A program made the position numbers and the translations under genes. This document shows positions 23,945-33,695 of a DNA stretch of 64,000 nucleotides, piece by piece; position 1 is the stretch's first letter; each line of letters opens with the position of its first letter. The DNA comes from Tricholoma matsutake. Its lineage: Eukaryota; Basidiomycota; Agaricomycetes; Agaricales; Tricholomataceae. The stretch lies in contig AP026545.1 of assembly GCA_026075535.2 (NCBI GenBank), positions 3,782,001-3,846,000 of the forward strand, given 5' to 3'. Below the pieces are notes generated by a model, which made no database searches, was not told the DNA's origin, and worked only from the letters and a program-made list of their open reading frames with translations.

Positions 23945-24020
23945 ATCACCTGACCCCTCATCACCTGACCCCTCATCACCTGACCCCTCATCACCTGACC
24001 CCTCATCACCTGACCCCTCA
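23945..24020 (-). repeat. 15-bp coding minisatellite (GSGDE repeats)
   Basis: Five perfect copies of TCACCTGACCCCTCA on the plus strand encode GSGDE on the minus strand. They form the acidic C-terminal tail of the 23939-26700 gene. Confidence 0.9.
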
Positions 24021-25213
24021 CCTGATACATCTGGCTCATCTTCATCATCCTCATCATCCTGCTGCTCAAGTTGTTCCAATTTGTCTGGCATAGGTAGCTT
24101 GTATTCTGCCTGCACTTCATCACCATATTTGGCCATAAACTCCTTCTCTGGCATACTCTTCCATTTCTCACACTCATCCCAGCTGGCACAGAGCTCTGCA
24201 GGTGGCAGAGCAACATAAGTACCATTCTTGACATATTGGGCATGCTCACAGAGAGAAAGATTGTTCCAATAGATAGGATCAAACCAATCAATTGGGACTT
24301 TCTTTGGGAGAGCAGTGAGCTCATATAACTTTGGCATGGGGGGGTCTTCATGGTGTTGCTCCAGTCTACAGATAAATAGGATCAGTCAAATGTAAAAAGA
24401 AAAACAAAGATTGGCCAACTTAAGGTGTCTTCTTTTGCTTCTATTCATCTGCTTGTGCTCTTGATCAGCCATTCTAAAGAATGCAGTAACTTTTGTCAAA
24501 CGTCCCTCCCTCTCCTTGATGTGGTACACTGCATCAACTGACTCAGCATTCCCTTCAGCCAACTCATCATCCGGATGGGCCTCATTCTCTCTAGCCAAGG
24601 CCACAATGTGTTTATTGAAACCATGTGCCCTGAACACATCCATCCTGCCATCAGCAAGCTATCAAGGTTTATTAGTAAATACAATCTGCAAATAGCATAT
24701 ACAGAATTCCAGGAATTACATACCACACTACATTGTTTCAATACTCTGGTCATCTGCTTTGCTTTCGCAACACTTCCTGGATTCTTTGCCTCTGACTTGG
24801 CAATACCATGCATATATGAGAAAACAAAGCTTTGATAAAGTTTACACATAAGTGCAAAATCTTTGACACACGACAGGTTCGTTCCCATGTGAGAGTATCC
24901 AAATGCACCTGAGACCTGCTCAAATGTCTTGAGGGCAATGTGCTCATGAAGGAGATTATACATAGACTCCAGATTGTTACCCAAGACATCAGGTGCCCAC
25001 TGTTGAAGCCCAAGGCATGCCACCAACCTGAACATGAGCAACAGATGGGATTCCAGAATGTGCTTGATATTGTTGGCAATAATCCCAACTGAGTCTGAGA
25101 TAGAGTTAAGGAGCTCATGCACTTTCATTTGGGTGCCCTGAATGCTAGCTGAGTTGTTGTCAAGACTGGCTGTGACAGAGTTCTGCAACTGTGTTTCAGA
25201 GGTAAAGCAGTGA

Positions 25214-26330
25214 TGATGCTCAACCCGGGAAAACCACCAAAACTGCCGATGAGGCAATTGATGATATTTGTGATGAGTCAGAGGAAGGTTGCGAGACGTT
25301 CCGAATGTTCATGGTCAAACCAAGGTATTTGACACGGTCTGATGGGGTATTGATCGATATTGAGGATGATTGATGAGATTGACAGCAAACGAGTTCTATT
25401 GTCAATGGTTGATATCTGAATTCTGAGGACCTTTTGATAGGTCGATAGTGTACAAAGGGTATGGCAAATGTCTATGAAGTGTTGGAAGGGTTGCTAGTGC
25501 TAATGACAAGAGGATCAAGGGAGGATCGAGGACGCGATGATTGCAGAGGTTTCTCGTTGATCGAGAAAACTTGTAGAGACTTTCGATCACTTTAGATAGT
25601 TGATTGGATGCTTAGAACTGTATATGAGACAATAGGTGAAGATGATTTCTTGTATTTCCCAGTAGATACTACAGAGTTTTATATGTTTTGAAGAAACTTC
25701 CTCAAATGGAATGAGAAACATGTGTAGAACATGAGGCAAAAGATATGAGTTAAGGCACAAGGCCATAAAGGAGACTGGAATCTGAACAAGAAAGATATAT
25801 ATCATATGATGAAAGAGTAATAAAGGGAAAGAACTAAAAAGAGACTGTCCTTTGTGTATAAACTGTGCTAAGTCTCGCAATAATCTGTCCAGCAGGTTCT
25901 GTACACGATAGGGACTTGAAACAAGGCTGACCTATGATCAGCAGGTTTGGGCACAAGTTGGAATACATCCTAGTGCATGGTCTTCCACCATTTAGATAAC
26001 GAAAGCAGTGCCCGATGTCGCTCATAGTCTCTCAATATCGATTGATGATGCTCGACAATATTCAATCGCAGTTGCAGCTGTTCAAAGTTGATCAGGGATG
26101 TTTGATGGTCGTGTAGAGGGATCTTAGGGGCTTTCGTGGTAGTCCTAAGGTTGTGCGATGTGGGCTCTTGATACGATCAATGTCGCTGGTGATGTTTCGA
26201 CATGGTCGATATGATATTGTGATTGATAGATTGGGTTGTGTTGTGTTTGGGACATTGTAGGAGTTAGTTAATGTGATTAGAATGATGTTAAAGTGGTGAA
26301 TTGGTTTTTGAGTCAAGGAGATGATTTATT
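25214..26330 (-). mobile_element. Solo LTR (Ty3-like family B) inside the second transposon gene
   Basis: It is bounded by TGATGCTCAACCCGG and …GATTTATT and flanked by AGTGA (25209-25213) and AGTGG (26331-26335), a 5-bp duplication with one difference. Removing it restores the coding frame (…VPFTCHC / FTSETQLQ…). It is homologous to 34097-35325 (same orientation) and to 28333-29300 (opposite). No internal retroelement sequence remains, so it is a solo LTR left by recombination. Confidence 0.8.
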
Positions 26331-26814
26331 AGTGGCAGGTGAAGGGTACTTTGTCATCTTCTGTGACCTTGGGGGGGACAGTAGTCTGGTGTGGTAAGCC
26401 CCAAAGGACATGGAGATGAAGCTCAAGTGCAGCCTGAAAGTGATTTAGACTTTAAAGTGCTTGAATACAATAAATGTGCACCTTTGTCTTCTCAGCCTCC
26501 TTTGGTACCTCTCCTTTTCTCATGTGCCAATCACTAGGCTTCTTGGGCTTCTTTGGTTGCTTTGTGAAGGCCTTGCAGGCTTTCTTTGCTTGCAAAGCTC
26601 TTGAACCAGGGTTCATGTTGCTCAGAGAATGCTTGCGCTTGCCAAGTCCAGCCTGAGATGGACCAGCCTCCCCTGAACTAGAACTCACATGAGGATCCAT
26701 TGTAGTTTCAGAGTCAATAGAAGATGATGGAATAAAGAGTCCAGGTATCCAGTAATGCCAGAAGACAAGTATGTGCAAACACGTTGAGAACAAAGGAACC
26801 TGAAATTGCCGCAA

Positions 26815-27066
26815 GCATGATCACATGATGCATTGGAACCTGCCAAACTCACTGTGTTGAGTTGTTGACACCCTCAACACCTCTGGCAGCAATGTATTGT
26901 AGTTCTGATCAGAAATAATAAAATTGTTTATTGAAGTACAGAATAAAGTTTTCAGCTAAAACTATAGCATGAACTTGGCATGAACTGGATGATAAACATT
27001 CAGTGTCAATGTCACTCATGAAATGAATTGTTATTACTAAAGTATATTACATCACTACAAATGACA
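26815..27066. other. Promoter-side spacer of the second gene
   Basis: AT-rich sequence between the gene start and the right terminal repeat. No motif stands out. Confidence 0.35.
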
Positions 27067-27496
27067 ACTACCAGTCAAACATGAGTCAAACATGAATCAA
27101 CTATGAATCAACTGCCTCAAGGCTTGCCCGTTGTGTAAGGGTACAGGGGTATGCCAGGGGTATGCTCATGTAAGAATATCATTTGATTTTTTCAGCTACA
27201 AAGTCTCATATTCAAGATTTTCATCAATTAAATTCAGATTTTGAACATGATAATGGCTTTCATATGTTAATAAGAGGTATTAACATGTGATATTAATAGT
27301 AAATACAATAGTTATCAACACTTCTCAAATAAATTTTGCTCTAAATATGTTAATTTTGTGCCAAACCCTTGTACCCTTGACAAACCCTCCCATACCCTTA
27401 TATGTTTCCATACCCTTACCTCTAAGGGTAGGGTGTTCAGGGGTAGGGGTAAGGGTATGAGATTTGACACCCAGGGGTAACCCCTGCCTTGCCCTA
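27067..27496 (-). repeat. Right terminal inverted repeat region of the large transposon
   Basis: It ends …CCCCTGCCTTGCCCTA, the inverse of the left end, and holds the inverse subterminal motifs (AGTCAA at 27070-27110, GTAAGGGTACAGGGGTATG). It is longer than the left side because about 250 bp of additional sequence lies between the shared blocks. Confidence 0.72.
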
Positions 27497-27504
27497 AAAG
27501 TAGC

Positions 27505-27912
27505 TAGGCTTAAATAGTGAAGTGCAGAAGAGTAGCTGAATAGTTCAGATGCTGCAGCAGTGTCTCAACTGCATAGATAAAATAGATGGCGGGAACTGCA
27601 CAGGAATCCATAGTCAAATTTGCAAAACTAGATGGCAGCCTTGAGAAGGCAGCTGTGTGCACAGTACAAGGTGGCCTAGTGCACAGCAATGTGGGCAGTG
27701 CAAGGTGGCCAGGAACAGAGGTGCGGAAAAGGGTTGGAAGACTGTGGGTTCTGAGTGGGTGGGAAATGGTTCTTGACAGTATTTCCCCCTGTGCCAAGCC
27801 TATGAGGCACATGAGTGTTCAAGTCCAAATAAGGAAGTTGGTTGAAATTTTCAGGTTGTGCTACAATCATCATCTTATAATATATTCTTGGGATTCTAAA
27901 TGGTGTGGATGG
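27505..27912. other. Unassigned stretch right of the large transposon
   Basis: No domain that I recognise in any frame and no terminal repeat. Confidence 0.35.
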
Positions 27913-28450
27913 CTAAGATGAAACTGAATTAAGCAGGAAGTGGACCGGGTTTCTGTGGATAGTGGGTGTGAAAGTCCACAAGAAGTTCTTGGGTGTGATC
28001 GAGTTCCATAGCCAGTAACCAGGAAGTTTTTTCATTGGTTCCCTGGTAACCTTCCCATCGGACGAGGTAGAGTAGTTTGCAGCAGTGTCAGTTGTTGACC
28101 TTGGAGTCGAGGACTTCAGCAATCTCATACTTGAGTTCATCGTCAATGGTGACAGGAGGAGGCAGAGGTTGGATTCAATTAGGAATAGTGTTTGGGGTAT
28201 GTTCTTCTAGTTGGGAGACGTGGAAGATGGTGTGAATAGCCCACAAGTAATCCAGAAGCTGCAGGGTGACTGAGTGAGGCAATGATTTTGAATGGACTGT
28301 GGAACTTTTTGGAAAGTTTCCTAGAGGGATGGTGATAGGTCCACCTTCTGCTTCAAGCTCCAGGAATGCTTCCACATGCTCTGACACATCCACACCAACA
28401 CTCCAAATCACTATGAATGTGTATGAACCTCTATGAGCCCTGCAAAACAT
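27913..28450 (-). pseudogene. pol: Ty3/gypsy integrase C-terminus with chromodomain, fragment
   Basis: Minus-strand frames read SVTLQLLDYLWAIHTIFHVS, QLEEHTPNTIPN, then EIAEVLDSKV and CKLLYLVRWEGYQGTNEKTS W…ELDHTQELLVDFH. This is the end of an integrase followed by a chromodomain, which in chromoviruses targets integration to chromatin. Three successive codons TGA CAC TGC stand where related elements have arginines, which fits CGA CGC CGC after CpG decay. The 5' part is replaced by the LTR at 28333. Confidence 0.8.
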
Positions 28451-29300
28451 CTACAAACTGTGTGAAACTACTCTGAAACTATTTCATGGCACTTCAAACA
28501 ACTTTGCAGCACCTTGAATACCTTTGGCTGCCATATACCCATTGCACTGACCTTTGGGCACATGCAGCACACCCTGCACAAGTTAATATGTTGCATATTG
28601 AGCATCACTGGACATGAGGAGATATGACAATGTGCTTTTTAGGATGCAATTGCAGTGTTTTCAACATTTTGATGATATATTGGAACAATAGGACAAGTAC
28701 CTTTGATATATTATGACTCTACATGTTTCCCTCCACATCATTTCTCATTTATTTTGTGACTTGGATACTTCTTTATTGTTTTATATCTTGCCACATGTAG
28801 TCCTCATGTTCTATTTCCTTTTTAGTACTATCTCTTCAAAACCTTATATAGCCTTGTACTAGCTACCTAGAAGAACAAGAAATATATCGTCTTCACATCT
28901 CGCTGTTCTGATTTAAGAGTTTCTCTCTTGAGTCCAAGTCTTCTCATCTTACTTCTGAAGTTTAGTGGTTTTCCACAAATTTCATCAAAACTATCATCTT
29001 CTCCTTGAAACTATCATCCTTCATCCATTGTCTATCAAACCTCATTATCATCCATCTATATCATTCTTTGACAATATTTGTATCCCTCCAAAAACATTAT
29101 GAAACTATTTTGGACTTCTTCACAACTCTTTGCAGACCTTTGTAAACCTTTGTACACCTTCGAACCTCTTTCAACATTGTTCATCAACATTTGGTTTATT
29201 GCAGTGATATTTAGTACAACCTCTCAACCTTCCTCTAACTTGTGTTATACCATCTGAGACCTATTTATGGGTTTTGTTTGGGTTTCCAGATTGAGTATCA
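28333..29300 (+). repeat. LTR of Ty3-like family B, plus orientation
   Basis: It starts TGATAGGT and ends GGTTTCCAGATTGAGTATCA, matching the complement of 34097-35325. The middle shares CCTCATGTTCT…CTTTTTAG, a TATA-like CTTATATAGCC (about 28845) and GTACTAG. It has no target duplication and is followed by a gag frame, so it is probably the 5' LTR of a truncated element and not a solo LTR. Confidence 0.68.
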
Positions 29301-29593
29301 TCATTTTGGAGCCCACCACGAGGGGTTTCTAAATCATTTCATCACCTAAACCATCTCAAATTCCTCAGCTTAGGCCAGTATCAAAGCTTGCCAAGCCTTT
29401 GACACTCCCAAACATCTGGGAGATATCTTGATACCAGTACCTGCCAAGCAATCCACCCACCATTGTCTATTTCCATCTCCTACTACCTCCACTTTCTATC
29501 CAACCACCACCTCCATCTCCTCTTCAACTATCTCCAACTCTGAAACCTCTTCCATCTATCACTCAAGTCTTAACCCCAACTTTGAAAGTATTC

Positions 29594-30329
29594 ATGGCCA
29601 TGAACATGACTACTATGCCTGCGCATGGCCATTCCACCTAGTGTTGCCATGGCTCAGCTGTGTTTTTTGCTACTTTGGGAAATAAAATAGCTAAAATTCT
29701 GAAAATATTTGAGGACCTAGATCACATGATAAGCTGAGGGTCCTCTGCCAACTCTAAGCGATCTGACCACCAGTTCCCACATTATGTAAGTGGCTTAAAA
29801 TCTGGCTTAGCAAGCCACCATCCAAGCCACTTAAATAACATGGGAACTGGTGGTCAGATCACTTAGAGTTGGCAGAGGACCCCTCAGCTTATCATGTGAT
29901 CTAGGTCCTCAAATATTTTTGGAATTTTAGCTATTTGATTTCCCAAAGTAGCAAAAAACATGGCTGAGCCATGGCAACACTAATTCCACCCCTCCGAAAT
30001 TTGACCCCACTCAGCCTTGAGAACTTTGTAGGTATTTTAATGAGCTCGGATTGCTTTTTCCAGCATGCAATGTTACCGACTCCAAAGATATAAAGAAGCA
30101 TGCTTGCCACTACCTCGACATTGACACTTCTGAACTTTGGGAATCGATTCCAGAATATCATGCCAGTACTTTGTTCAATAACCTTTGCATCACTGTCCAC
30201 AAACTGTATCCTGGTTCCAAAGACGATCGCAAATGGTCAATTTCAGATATGGACAAACTCATCGGTGAACATGGAGGAGGTATACACATTCTGGAAGATT
30301 TGTGGGGCCAAGTCATTCACTTTCTTTGA
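29594..30329 (+). pseudogene. gag: Gag of a truncated Ty3 element, interrupted by a MITE
   Basis: Starting near ATG 29594, the frame reads MTTMPAHGHSTPPKFDPTQP once the MITE (29639-29982) and one ATTCCACC copy are ignored. A TGA at 30018-30020 stands where relatives have the Arg of PREL. It continues ELCRYFNELGLLFPACNV, KKHACHYLDIDTSELWESIP, LYPGSKDDRKWSISDMDKLI and stops before 30330. This matches the N-terminal capsid region of basidiomycete gypsy Gag. The rest of the element is missing. Confidence 0.7.
29639..29982. mobile_element. hAT-like foldback MITE with 8-bp duplication
   Basis: The ends TAGTGTTGCCATGGCTCAGC and its exact complement form arms of about 170 bp around a centre near 29810. 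The flanking direct repeats ATTCCACC (29631-29638, 29983-29990) are perfect. It has the same termini as 41054-41436. Confidence 0.92.
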
Positions 30330-30454
30330 TTCCTAGGCTTATTAGTAAAGTATAATAGAGGGATATAGCAGTGGTGGTGGGGCAGTAAGATCCTAGCCCA
30401 CCAGAGCATGGGTCTGTCATCAACAAATATGAGAATGACTCATCATGGAGCACA

Positions 30455-31705
30455 TACCTTACCTGGCATCCAAATATCCTTCCAACTGTTTAGTATAGTC
30501 CATTCCCTCATAGAAATAGCCTAGATACAATCCTGAAAGTCAAAATATTGTCCCACATGGTATGGTCATCACATACTCACCCATTCTCCTTCCTCTTCAA
30601 TGCCAGCTCATATAGCTCATTGGTGACAGTATAATGAAGCATTTTTAGTATTATTCATACCTCATAACAGTCCATGAGTGTATAGAAGAGTGGTAGAGAG
30701 TCAATTGTTGAGATAGGTTATAGCCACTCACCCAAGGTCTACAGTACTACAGTTGCTTTAGATTAGAATGAAATATCACAGTAAATAAGGTTCCCTCATG
30801 TTAGAGAGTATCCAGATAGTGGTTGAGGGTGTGGAACATGCCAGAGAGAGGGTTGAACCAGGTGTTCCCAAAAAGGCAATATTTCAAGCATAGCTCAAGA
30901 ATGACACAGCACGCTTGTAATCAGAGAGCAGGAGTAGATAGAGGCAAGTTGATTCCATAGACTGCAAAAACTCCAGAAGGAATCTGTGGAAGAACAGGTA
31001 AGATACATGCAAGACAATAAATTTAAAGCTGGCTGATCAATCAGATAGCATCAAGACACATCCGATCATAGACATCATACCATTGCCTGATTACTCCATT
31101 CATCAGTACTCTTTTGAGCACCCTGCCTCCATTTCTTGACAAATTCCCTTGAATCATTTTCATCTATTGAATCAACCTGCCTCTATCTACTCTTGCTCTC
31201 TGATTATGAGCACACTATGTCATTCTTGAGCTATTCCTGAATTATTACCTTTTTTGGAACACTTGGTTCAACATGCTCTCTGGTCACATGCTACTGCCTC
31301 TGCTGCTATCTGGACTATCTCCAGCTCAAAATAACTTCATTTTCCATTATGTTATGCACTAATATCTATAGTACATCAAACAAATACAGTACTATGGACC
31401 TTGGGTGAGTGACTGTAACCTACCTCCATACATTGACTCTTCATCTCTCTTTTACAGACTCCTGGACCATCCTAAGGTGTTAATATTGCTTACAATGCCT
31501 TGGTATACTTGTATACACTGTTACTAATAGGCTATATGAGCTGGCACAGAGTGACAAGGGGAATAGGTAAGTAGGTGAAAACCCTACCTTGCAGGACAAG
31601 GTTTTGACCCCAAGAACTGTACCTAGGCTAAATCTGATGGTCAATAGGCCATATATTCTACTAGGAGCATGTTTTGGATCACAGGTAATGTACTTGATCC
31701 ATGGT
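30455..31705. mobile_element. Old large foldback element
   Basis: The arms (about 30455-30990 and 31140-31705) are imperfect inverted copies. For example, GCCAGCTCATATAGC at 30603 pairs with GCTATATGAGCTGGC near 31531, and ACTCACCCAAGGTC at about 30728 pairs with GACCTTGGGTGAGT at about 31399. Many substitutions imply age. There is no coding potential and no clear target duplication. Confidence 0.65.
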
Positions 31706-32725
31706 TAGGGTGTGACATGGGTATGAGTAAACCCGCAGTAAATGGCTCGCAGGTTTGACAGGTACAGGTACAGTTGCCGAAATGCCGGACCTGTGACATA
31801 CTGTACCCATTTTGGTGGTGTGATGGGTATTGATGGGTTGCTTGAATTGCCAGATCCAGCCATTGCCAAACTACCAATCAACTTCATATTTCTGGTTCCT
31901 CTTCACCCAGGGGCATCGCCCATCGTAATAGTTAAGTTTTTTGTTTCTTTCAACTAACTAAATGTGCTCTTTTCTAGGGTACAGTGTCAGCTCAACAACA
32001 GTAAGTTGTTTATTTCTTTCAATTAACTAACTGTTTCTGTTTTCCAGAGGTTCTATCTATGTTGTAACAACGAAACGGCGCCAAGACAGCATACCCATGC
32101 CTAGGACAATGACCCAGAATGGGACCCAGAGAACCCACTGCTGCGAGCCCCTGCTTGCAGGGTGGATGAGTTTATAAGGGAGCAACAATGATGGGGACAA
32201 CAATGAACAGCCCAGCACCCACCCTAGTTCTGCAAGCCACTGCTCGTGGGGTGGGTCGCAGGTGCTAGCAGCCAACAATGAGGGACAACAGGAAGGAGAA
32301 TTATGAATGACAAATGGGAGATGGGGACACAAGGGACGAAGGGAGGAGAATGATGAAGATGACAATGAACCATGAGGGGCAGAGGATGACAACGATGAAT
32401 GACAAACCACCACCACCACAGCACCCCAATCTGCCACCACAAAAAACTGCTCACAGGGTGGAAATGGGGAGTGATGGGGATGGGGACAAGATGGAGCACA
32501 GATGACGACAATGGGGGTGTTTTTTTTTCATTTCTCTTCTTTTTTTCATTCAATTGACAACAGCACAAAGCCCAGGGCCCCTCAACAATGACAACACAGC
32601 ACCCAATGCCAAGAATCACTGCCAGCACTCCCCAATGACAATGGATGACCCAGCATCTGGCCCCATGCATATGATGACCACCACCAACACCAACACCACC
32701 ACAGCAAACCAGATGATGCTATGAG
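31706..32725. repeat. Palindrome-rich repeat, left part of the gypsy target
   Basis: It starts TAGGGTGTGACATGGGTATG. It contains imperfect palindromes around TGCAAGC…GCTTGCAGG (32140-32163), CTGCAAGCCACTGCTCGTGG (32232) and CTGCTCACAGGGTGG (32446), with purine-rich spacers. The repeat resumes at 43717 after the gypsy element. A related copy lies at 63000-63400. Confidence 0.6.
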
Positions 32726-33094
32726 TGTTACAATTTTCGTTATCGTAACCCAGGATGACCAGACGTACACCAGCAAGGCTGGGTATTTCATTTTTCCTTC
32801 GCATGCGACTTGACTCATTCTGATGGGAGATGCTTTGATGCCTGACTTCCACCATTTGACATGCTGCGCTGCAGCATCCCTTGACATCGGACCCTTGACA
32901 TTGGATCTGTGATGTCGGATGCCTCATGCTTGGCATGAGGCTTATCTTTTATTGTTCTTTGACATGCTGTGCCACAGCACTCCATGACATTGGATGCCTC
33001 ATGCTAGGCATGAGGCTTATTGTTCTATTGTTCTTTCTATTATTACTTGACAAGGATCTCATATTCCAATTGGACAATAGACATCTCTGAACTG

Positions 33095-33101
33095 TATATA
33101 A
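33095..33101 (+). promoter_or_regulatory. LTR TATA box
   Basis: GTATATAAGC in the LTR, about 80 bp upstream of the stem-loop array. Transcription probably starts about 30 bp downstream, which puts the array in the R/U5 leader. Confidence 0.6.
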
Positions 33102-33176
33102 GCTACAGTAATACTGCCTGTATTCCTTAGCTTGACCTAATTCAATCAACGGTCTTAGACTCAACCAGAACACTCG

Positions 33177-33384
33177 ACAGCTTAGGAAGCCCCTAGCTGT
33201 GATAACTTGAACTCAACAGTTGGAAAGCCTCCAACTGTGATACACAAACCGACAGTCTACTCAGAAAGCCTCTGAGTACAGATAGCCCTAATGACTTGAG
33301 GAAATACCCAAGTGAAGGCCAGAAGCCCAATACACTAGGAAAGTCTCCTAGTGCGATACTGATATAGTTGGAAGGCCTCCAACT
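33177..33384 (+). other. Array of six stem-loops with a shared AAGCC loop (5' LTR)
   Basis: Hairpins lie at 33177-33200, 33216-33238, 33258-33278, 33294-33313, 33333-33353 and 33366-33384. The stems differ (left arms ACAGCTTAGG, ACAGTTGGA, TACTCAGA, ACTTGAGG, CACTAGGA, AGTTGGA) yet pair with their right arms. Four of the six loops are AAGCC, AAGTC or AGGCC, the first is AAGC, and the fourth (AAATA) is the outlier. A GATA tetranucleotide soon follows most of the hairpins. Covarying stems around a constant loop suggest a selected RNA structure. The array is repeated at 43463-43667. Confidence 0.85.
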
Positions 33385-33695
33385 GTGACATATGAAGCCA
33401 AGGCTGAGTTAAAGACCTATAGTCTTAACAAAAGGTCAAGCTGATCTACACAGTCCACCTACCTAGGTGCAGACACAACATCTTTCAGACAAAGCCCAGA
33501 CAGACCTCCAACCAGAGCATCATCAGGAAGAACCCTGTGGTATAGATACCAGGGTCAACTAGTACAATACTTGGAACCAGCACAGAAGTGGTTCTCAAAG
33601 AACCCTGATACCTCAATGAGGAGGATTTCAGATCTTTCGATAAAGAAGAAACCCCAGAACAAGATCCATTCTCCCTATCCAATGACAACACCGAC

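Larger units (their letters stand above)
23939..26700 (-). pseudogene. Second gene of the large transposon; basidiomycete protein of unknown function
   Basis: The minus-strand gene starts at ATG 26698-26700 with MDPHVSSSSGEAGPSQAG and a Lys-rich N-terminus (KPKKPSDWHMRKGEVPKEAE). Further exons give LELHLHVLWGLPHQTTVPP, then after the solo LTR TSETQLQNSVTASLDNNSAS, QWAPDVLGNNLESMYNLLHE, GAFGYSHMGTNLSCVKDFAL, MDVFRAHGFNKHIVALAREN, DPIYWNNLSLCEHAQYVKNG and FMAKYGDEVQAEYKLP. It ends in an acidic tail of five GSGDE repeats. From memory, similar proteins recur in TE-rich basidiomycete regions, but I know no assigned function. Its place inside the inverted repeats, tail to tail with the transposase, suggests a transposon-encoded accessory factor. 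Exons between 24350 and 24800 are approximate. The LTR insertion probably inactivates it. Confidence 0.65.
13985..27496 (+). mobile_element. Large DNA transposon with Plavaka transposase and a second convergent gene
   Basis: The left end TAAGGCAAGGCAGGGG (13985) and the right end, whose complement is TAGGGCAAGGCAGGGG (ending 27496), are inverted. They are flanked by an identical 8-bp direct repeat AAAGTAGC (13977-13984 and 27497-27504). Both subterminal regions share CCTGTACCCTTAC and repeated TTGACT/AGTCAA motifs (14125-14157, 27067-27115). Inside are a Plavaka transposase gene (plus, 14406-23226) and an unknown gene (minus, 23939-26700), tail to tail. Removing the nested copia (15077-20756) and solo LTR (25214-26330) leaves about 6.7 kb. 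The 8-bp duplication is longer than the 2-3 bp usual for CACTA elements. Alternatively, the ends could belong to a hAT- or KDZ-like element that happens to enclose these genes. Confidence 0.72.
32726..33430 (+). repeat. 5' LTR of the gypsy element
   Basis: 705 bp. A CCAATTGG (33066) precedes a TATA box TATATAA (33095-33101). The transcribed leader half carries six stem-loops (33177-33384). GGATGCCTCATGCTAGGC-type short direct repeats occur at 32920-33015. Confidence 0.95.

Noticed and set aside
28333..29300. Third solo LTR of family B
   Set aside because: No duplication flanks it and a gag frame follows, so it is more likely the 5' LTR of a truncated element.
29428..29685. Plus frame running into the MITE as a separate gene
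   Set aside because: It begins without ATG, is rich in Ser/Thr and ends inside the MITE; the gag frame is a different one, starting near 29594.
33177..33384. CRISPR-like repeat-spacer array
   Set aside because: The units are hairpins with different stems and no constant repeat, inside an LTR of a eukaryotic retroelement.
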